The position numbers and the translations under genes were made by a program. A DNA stretch of 9,106 nucleotides, from the NCBI GenBank assembly GCA_900543475.1, contig UQRU01000086.1:1-9106 (forward strand). Direction: 5' to 3'. Positions 5,488 to 9,106 of this stretch are shown here, piece after piece. Every line of letters begins with the position of its first letter. The stretch's first letter is position 1. The DNA comes from an uncultured Eubacteriales bacterium (GTDB taxonomy: Bacteria; Bacillota; Clostridia; Christensenellales; CAG-138). A model generated the notes under the pieces. It was not told the DNA's origin. It saw only the letters and a list, made by a program, of their open reading frames with translations, and searched no databases.

Positions 5488-6195
5488 TCAAACGTGGATA
5501 AAGCCGTCCCGATAGACGGGGACCACGTCGGTGATATCCTCCTGGAAGCAGAACTGCACGTCCTCTTCAAAGCCCAGGTCCACCAGCCGTGCGTAGTGAT
5601 AGGTTTTCGAAAGATCCGCCCGGGCTTCCCGCCAGTCGGAATACAAGGACTTGGCCACCAGGGTCAGGTCGCACTGGGCGGACACCTGGCCCAGCTTGCA
5701 CAGGGAAGTGGCGATGGCGCCTGCGGCGCAAATGTCGTCCGCAGAAAATTCGCCTTCCGTGCCGGCGCAAAGGATGATCACGTCCCGATCCAGCTGGGCG
5801 GCCATACGGGCCACGGCGGTATGGTTGATCATGGCGCCGATGAGGACGTGGGCGGCGCCCTCTGCGGCTTTGATGGCGCCGGTGCCATTGGTGGTATTGA
5901 TGATCACATTGCGGTCCTTCACGATCCGATGGTCAAATTCCAGGGGCGAATTGCCAAGATCAAATCCCGGCAGTTTCACGCCGCCCCGTTCTCCAGCCAT
6001 GATGCAATCTCCCAGCCGGGCGGCGATGGCGGCGCCTTCTCCCGCATCGCTGACGGGAATGACCCGGTTGGCGCCATTGCGGCAGGCCCAAATGATGCTA
6101 CTGGTAGCCCGGAGCACGTCCACCACAATGACCGTGCGATCCATTAGATAGTTGCCCGTATATTTTTTGGTCTGGGCAAATGTTTTGATTCGCAT
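5488..6195 (-). CDS. comB: 2-phosphosulfolactate phosphatase (ComB family)
   Basis: ComB enzymes remove phosphate from (2R)-2-phospho-3-sulfolactate to give 3-sulfolactate, using Mg2+. In methanogens this is a step to coenzyme M; in some spore formers sulfolactate is a known spore constituent. The 235-residue product has the family's blocks: VVDVLRATSSI (24-34), GERGGVKLPGFDLGNSP (68-84), NTTNGTGAIK (100-109) and a C-terminal half with CAGTEGEFSADD. Length is normal for the family. I chose the ATG at 6195 because GGGGG lies five bases upstream; an in-frame ATG at 6207 has no site. It follows spmB by 41 bases on the same strand, so co-transcription is likely. The neighbour context favours a sporulation role over coenzyme M (inference). 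No other sulfolactate pathway gene (comA, comC) is in the window. Confidence 0.92.
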   Translation of the reverse strand: MRIKTFAQTKKYTGNYLMDRTVIVVDVLRATSSIIWACRNGANRVIPVSDAGEGAAIAARLGDCIMAGERGGVKLPGFDLGNSPLEFDHRIVKDRNVIINTTNGTGAIKAAEGAAHVLIGAMINHTAVARMAAQLDRDVIILCAGTEGEFSADDICAAGAIATSLCKLGQVSAQCDLTLVAKSLYSDWREARADLSKTYHYARLVDLGFEEDVQFCFQEDITDVVPVYRDGFIHV

Positions 6196-6235
6196 AAAAT
6201 CCCCCATCGAAACATAGTAGATCCATTATCTAGAT

Positions 6236-6265
6236 ATTATACACCAGCACCACGTGCAAACACAA
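6236..6265 (-). promoter_or_regulatory. Possible internal promoter before comB
   Basis: On the minus strand a perfect TATAAT (6241-6236) overlaps the spmB stop codon, and TTGTGT (6265-6260) lies 18 bases upstream inside the spmB coding end. It could give comB some expression independent of spmAB. Weak, pattern-only call. Confidence 0.35.
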
Positions 6266-6746
6266 TAGCTGCGATTGCGCCTACCACGCCTGCAAAAAGT
6301 GCCACAGGCACGGCATGGCGGGTTTTGGTAATTTTTGCGGCGCCAAAATAAAGGGAGAGGGTATAAAAAATGGTCTCCGTAGAGCCCAACATCACCGATG
6401 CGCAATAGCCCAGGAAGCCGTCCGGGCCATATTGGGTATAGACGTCCTGTAAAAGGGCCACCGCGGCGCCGCCGGAGAAGGGCCGCAGCACAAAGAGGGG
6501 GACCAGTTCTTTGGGCAGGCCGATCCCCTGGCAAAGGGGCGCGATCCAGCCAACCAGCCGGTCCAGGGCGCCGGTCTGGCGGAATACGGTAAGGCCGGCC
6601 AGCATGGCGGTCATATAGGGAAGGATGTAAAGGAGCATAGGCAGCGCGTCCGCAGCCCCCTTGACAAAGGCTTCGTAGATATTGACCCCTTTTGCCAGGG
6701 CGTAGAGCAATAGGGCTAAGATCAAAGCAGGCAAAATATAGTTCAT
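6237..6746 (-). CDS. spmB: Spore maturation protein B
   Basis: SpmB is a membrane protein needed with SpmA for full dehydration of the spore core and heat resistance in Bacillus and Clostridium; the transported substrate is not established. The 169-residue product is hydrophobic throughout, with a membrane segment at 3-18 and several later ones (about 36-55, 82-99, 115-134, 145-163). Family motifs are YEAFVKGA (24-31), VLRPFSGGA (86-94) and GSTETIFYT (121-129), in the nucleoside-recognition Gate-type fold. I placed the start at 6746, where ATG overlaps the spmA stop in ATGA and gives the normal length; longer in-frame starts at 6776 and 6800 would lie inside spmA. The overlap implies translational coupling. 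comB follows 41 bases on. Confidence 0.95.
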   Translation of the reverse strand: MNYILPALILALLLYALAKGVNIYEAFVKGAADALPMLLYILPYMTAMLAGLTVFRQTGALDRLVGWIAPLCQGIGLPKELVPLFVLRPFSGGAAVALLQDVYTQYGPDGFLGYCASVMLGSTETIFYTLSLYFGAAKITKTRHAVPVALFAGVVGAIAAIVFARGAGV

Positions 6747-7315
6747 CTTGGAAAAAGCTTTGCAAGCAGCTTGCATAACAGGATCGCCACCGCCGCGCAC
6801 AACAGGGAGACGATAAAGGTGGGGGCTACCACCGCATATACGTCCTGGGACCCGGCGGCGGTACGCAGGGCCAGCACGCTCATGGGTAGCAATTCAATGG
6901 CGGAGGCGTTCATGGATAGGAACATGCACATATCGTCCGTGGCCACCCCGGGCTTATCGTTGACCGCCTCCAGCTCCCGCATGGCCGCCAGGCCAAAGGG
7001 CGTGGCCGCGCTGCCCAGGCCAAAGAAATTGGCGCACAGGTTTAGGGTGATGGGCGCCACGGCCTTGGGGGAGCTGGGAAACAGCTTCTTGAGCGCAGGC
7101 TCCACCAGGCGGCGCAGCTTTTCCACCAGCCCCGCTTCCTCGCCGATGGCCATTAGGCCCATCCATAGCATATACGCCCCAGCCAGGGATAGGCAAAGGC
7201 TTACCGCCTCGCCCGCCCCTTCCAGCAGGGCGTCCACCGCCCCTTGGGCATCCCCTGCCAGCATCCCTGCCAGCAGGCCGCCTATACACATTCCGCCCCA
7301 TATCCATTTCATCAT
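6743..7315 (-). CDS. spmA: Spore maturation protein A
   Basis: SpmA works with SpmB in the spore membrane during core dehydration. The 190-residue product begins in a membrane segment (about 3-22), has further hydrophobic stretches (about 38-55, 86-110, 128-152, 160-185) and carries the family hallmark NFFGLGSAATPFG (96-108), followed by the SMNASAIELLP segment (134-144). Length matches the family. The ATG at 7315 is chosen because the first membrane segment starts there, but no Shine-Dalgarno-like sequence precedes it; ATG at 7312 or at 7291 (after GGGGCGGA) are alternatives. It is the first gene of a likely spmA-spmB-comB operon. I see no convincing vegetative promoter upstream, which fits a sporulation sigma factor, but I could not fit a consensus with correct spacing. 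Confidence 0.95.
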   Translation of the reverse strand: MMKWIWGGMCIGGLLAGMLAGDAQGAVDALLEGAGEAVSLCLSLAGAYMLWMGLMAIGEEAGLVEKLRRLVEPALKKLFPSSPKAVAPITLNLCANFFGLGSAATPFGLAAMRELEAVNDKPGVATDDMCMFLSMNASAIELLPMSVLALRTAAGSQDVYAVVAPTFIVSLLCAAVAILLCKLLAKLFPR

Positions 7316-7401
7316 ACTAGCATAGATATGTGGGTTTGCCGGGTTTATGCCGTCCCTCCCCTAGATAAAATGCCCATGCAGCCTATCCTTCAGCCTGCCT
7401 C

Positions 7402-7430
7402 TTGACTTTTCCTGCCGGATGGTTCACAAT
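7402..7430 (+). promoter_or_regulatory. Promoter of the aspartate aminotransferase gene
   Basis: TTGACT (7402-7407, five of six) and CACAAT (7425-7430, four of six) are separated by exactly 17 bases, the ideal vegetative spacing. The start point would be near 7437, leaving a leader of about 108 bases that carries an 8-bp hairpin. Confidence 0.6.
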
Positions 7431-7468
7431 GACTTCATAAACTCATGTCCTCGGGTAAAACCATTTCA

Positions 7469-7488
7469 TTTGCAGGAAATCCTGCAAA
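7469..7488 (+). promoter_or_regulatory. Leader hairpin before the aminotransferase
   Basis: TTTGCAGG (7469-7476) pairs perfectly with CCTGCAAA (7481-7488) around AAAT. It lies between the promoter and the start codon, about 57 bases before the ATG. No T-run follows, so it is not an attenuator; a regulator binding site or an mRNA-stabilising stem are both possible. Confidence 0.5.
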
Positions 7489-7544
7489 ATCCTCCAAAGC
7501 GCCTTATGCCCAGGCAAAACGATATAGAAAGGAAGCGTAACAGC

Positions 7545-8825
7545 ATGAAACCTACCCCTTATCGCGATCGATCCCGCGCAGAGCTTCTGGCGGAAAAAGA
7601 ACAGGTGCAGGCCCAGTTTGAAGCCCTAAAAGGCCGCGGCTTAAAGCTGGATATGTCCCGGGGCAAGCCGGGCAAGGCCCAGCTGGACCTGGTGATGGAT
7701 CTGTTTGACGTGCTTAAAACCCCGGAGGACTATATGGATGGGGGCATGGACATGCGCAATTATGGCCAGCTGGCAGGCGCGCCATCCGCCCAGGCATATT
7801 TTGCGGATGTGCTGGGCTGCAAGCCCTCCCAGACCTTTGTGGGGGGCAACGCCAGTTTAAATCTCATGTACGACGTCATTGCCAAGGCCCACACCCACGG
7901 CCTGCTTCATAGCGATACCCCCTGGAGCCAGCTCAAGGGCGTAAAGTTCCTTTGCCCGGCCCCGGGGTATGACCGGCACTTCAAGGTAACGGAATCCTTT
8001 GGGGTAGAGATGATCACCATCCCCATGACCCCCGAGGGCCCGGATATGGATCAGGTGGAAGCCGCCATCCAGGACCCCATGGTCAAGGGCATGTGGTGCG
8101 TACCCAAGTATTCCAATCCGGACGGCATCATCTACAGCGACCGGGTGATTTCCCGCATCGCCCACATGAAGCCTGCCGCCAAGGATTTTGTTCTCATGTG
8201 GGATAACGCCTACTGCGTCCATGAGTTTTTCGGGGACTATGTACCCTTCCCGGATATCATCCGCCTGTGCCAGGAGGCAGGGAACCCGGATATGGTATTT
8301 GAGTTTGCCTCCACCTCCAAGATCACCCTCCCCGGCGCCGGCGTATCCGTCATGGCTGCCAGCGAGGCCAATATCGCCTACATGACCAAGCTGCTGAGCA
8401 TCGAGATCATCAGCTACGATAAGGTAAACCAGCTGCGCCATGCCCGCTATCTTAAGGATAAGGCCCATACCCTGGAACTGATGAAAAAGCACGCCGCCAT
8501 CCTGGGCCCCAAATTCCAGGCGGTATTGGACGCCCTGGATCAGGAGATCGCCCCCTTGGAGATCGCCTCCTGGCAGCGGCCCAAGGGCGGCTATTTCGTC
8601 AGCCTGAACGCCATGCCCGGCACCGCCAAGCGGACGCTGGCCCTGTGCAAGGAGGCAGGCGTGGTGATGACCGGCGCCGGCGCCACCTTCCCCTACGGCA
8701 AGGACCCCCAGGATAGCAATATCCGCATCGCCCCCAGCCTGCCTCCCGTGGCGGAGCTGGAAGCCGCCCTGGAGGTATTCTGCGTGTGCCTGCGGCTGGC
8801 TGCCTTGGAAATGCTCACCGCGTAA
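7545..8825 (+). CDS. Aspartate aminotransferase, class I (Ic-type, PLP-dependent)
   Basis: The enzyme interconverts aspartate plus 2-oxoglutarate with oxaloacetate plus glutamate, linking amino acid synthesis to the TCA intermediates; it is cytoplasmic and uses pyridoxal phosphate. The 426-residue product has the fold-type I landmarks: KLDMSRGKPG near the N-terminus, the YGQLAG and GGNASLNLMYD region, YSNPDG (189-194, Asn191), WDNAY (219-223, Asp220 and Tyr223 binding the cofactor), STSKITLPGAG (256-266, with Lys259 as the Schiff-base lysine) and NIRIAPS (392-398, Arg394 as the substrate carboxylate arginine). The overall motif spacing fits the Asp_aminotransf family (subgroup Ic). I start at 7545, where AAAGGA lies 11 bases upstream; a longer frame from 7419 begins between promoter elements and has no binding site. 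It is monocistronic. Other amino acid substrates cannot be excluded. Confidence 0.93.
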   Translation: MKPTPYRDRSRAELLAEKEQVQAQFEALKGRGLKLDMSRGKPGKAQLDLVMDLFDVLKTPEDYMDGGMDMRNYGQLAGAPSAQAYFADVLGCKPSQTFVGGNASLNLMYDVIAKAHTHGLLHSDTPWSQLKGVKFLCPAPGYDRHFKVTESFGVEMITIPMTPEGPDMDQVEAAIQDPMVKGMWCVPKYSNPDGIIYSDRVISRIAHMKPAAKDFVLMWDNAYCVHEFFGDYVPFPDIIRLCQEAGNPDMVFEFASTSKITLPGAGVSVMAASEANIAYMTKLLSIEIISYDKVNQLRHARYLKDKAHTLELMKKHAAILGPKFQAVLDALDQEIAPLEIASWQRPKGGYFVSLNAMPGTAKRTLALCKEAGVVMTGAGATFPYGKDPQDSNIRIAPSLPPVAELEAALEVFCVCLRLAALEMLTA

Positions 8826-8852
8826 GGTCGTTGGGGATATCTTTGTATTTTA

Positions 8853-8898
8853 CCGGGGGCTTTGCCCCCGGACCCCCACCCGCTTTTAAAAAAGCGGG
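8853..8898. terminator. Tandem hairpins after the aminotransferase
   Basis: CCGGGGGC TTT GCCCCCGG (8853-8871) is followed by CCCGCTTTT with AAAAGCGGG (8879-8898). The second would read as a hairpin preceded by T and followed by A on the plus strand, so it works better for the minus strand. Together they are a plausible transcript end for the aminotransferase 27 bases past its stop. Confidence 0.5.
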
Positions 8899-8945
8899 GG
8901 AAAACCAGCTGAAAAACTTTTCCGGTTTTCCGGCGGATTATGCTG

Positions 8946-8980
8946 GCGCGCCGCTCATCGGGAGCGGCGCGCTTGGTTTG
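8946..8980 (+). terminator. 11-bp hairpin of the right-hand 3' repeat
   Basis: GCGCGCCGCTC (8946-8956) pairs perfectly with GAGCGGCGCGC (8962-8972) around ATCGG and is followed by TTGGTTTG, with TTTCTTTGGG and CTTTTTGG further on. Its position before a CTTTTTGGCGTTGGTGGAAA block is the same as the second hairpin of the fbp-side repeat. It is a likely terminator or part of the dispersed repeat. Confidence 0.5.
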
Positions 8981-9000
8981 TGGGAGACGTTTCTTTGGGT

Positions 9001-9060
9001 CTTTTTGGCGTTGGTGGAAAACCCGGCGGAGGGGGGCGGAGCCGAGCGCCGCCAGTGGCG
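9001..9060 (+). repeat. Shared 20-base repeat end and G-rich tail
   Basis: CTTTTTGGCGTTGGTGGAAA (9001-9020) is identical, in reverse complement, to 106-125 at the other end of the window. In both places it follows a hairpin downstream of a gene in sense orientation, and a G-rich stretch comes next. The remaining bases to 9106 show no gene that I can support. Confidence 0.7.
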
Positions 9061-9106
9061 GAAAAAGCGAGGCGGAAGCCCAGTGAGCAAGGGAGTTGAA
9101 GGAAGC

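Noticed and set aside
5494..6147. 217-residue frame antisense to comB
   Set aside because: Shadow frame; comB on the minus strand has clear family motifs.
7316..7440. Sporulation sigma-E or sigma-G promoter for spmA (GCATTTT and GGCATAAAC on the minus strand)
   Set aside because: The spacing is longer than expected for these consensus pairs and the hexamers match only in part.
7419..7544. Extended N-terminus of the aminotransferase from an ATG at 7419
   Set aside because: The ATG lies between the -35 and -10 elements and has no ribosome-binding site; the start at 7545 has one and gives normal family length.
1..9106. CRISPR arrays, tRNA or rRNA genes, transposase genes
   Set aside because: No regularly spaced short repeats, cloverleaf-like sequences or transposase motifs were seen on either strand.

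Overview
The window looks like chromosomal DNA from a GC-rich, probably spore-forming member of the Firmicutes (Clostridia side). The evidence is a class III fructose-1,6-bisphosphatase, a pyrophosphate-type phosphofructokinase with the PKTIDND signature, the spore maturation pair spmA-spmB, and a small protein with a Spo0A C-terminal-type DNA-binding domain. I cannot name the genus. There are no rRNA or tRNA genes, CRISPR arrays or recognisable transposases.

Layout, left to right. Positions 1-347 are a non-coding, hairpin-rich repeat downstream of fbp (348-2315, minus). A 322-base AT-richer spacer separates fbp from the divergent pfp (2638-3885, plus). A second, diverged copy of the same roughly 220-240 base composite repeat follows pfp (about 3902-4125) and runs into a G/C homopolymer tract. 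Next comes a small AT-rich regulatory island. A Spo0A_C-like protein (4358-4855, minus) and a 59-residue ribbon-helix-helix protein (4994-5173, plus; short and easily missed) are divergently transcribed from a spacer carrying symmetric TTGACG operator-like repeats. A second G/C tract (about 5194-5405) closes the island. Then spmA-spmB-comB (7315 down to 5488, minus) form a likely operon. A class I aspartate aminotransferase (7545-8825, plus) has a good promoter and a leader hairpin. A hairpin-rich 3' region ends the window.

How the genes relate. fbp and pfp act at the same step of central carbon metabolism, the fructose-6-phosphate/fructose-1,6-bisphosphate node, and share one intergenic control region. 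spmA and spmB act in spore core dehydration. comB makes sulfolactate from phosphosulfolactate, so its place behind spmAB suggests a link between sulfolactate production and sporulation. The Spo0A_C/RHH pair looks like a self-contained, autoregulated two-regulator switch of unknown target.

The most unusual material is: (1) the divergent Spo0A_C-like/RHH pair and its operator; (2) the composite repeat that follows fbp and pfp in sense orientation with stem sequences that change while the loop is kept; (3) a 34-bp perfect palindrome spanning the last codons of the Spo0A_C-like gene; (4) two G/C homopolymer tracts flanking that island, which may be consensus artefacts; and (5) the spmAB-comB link.
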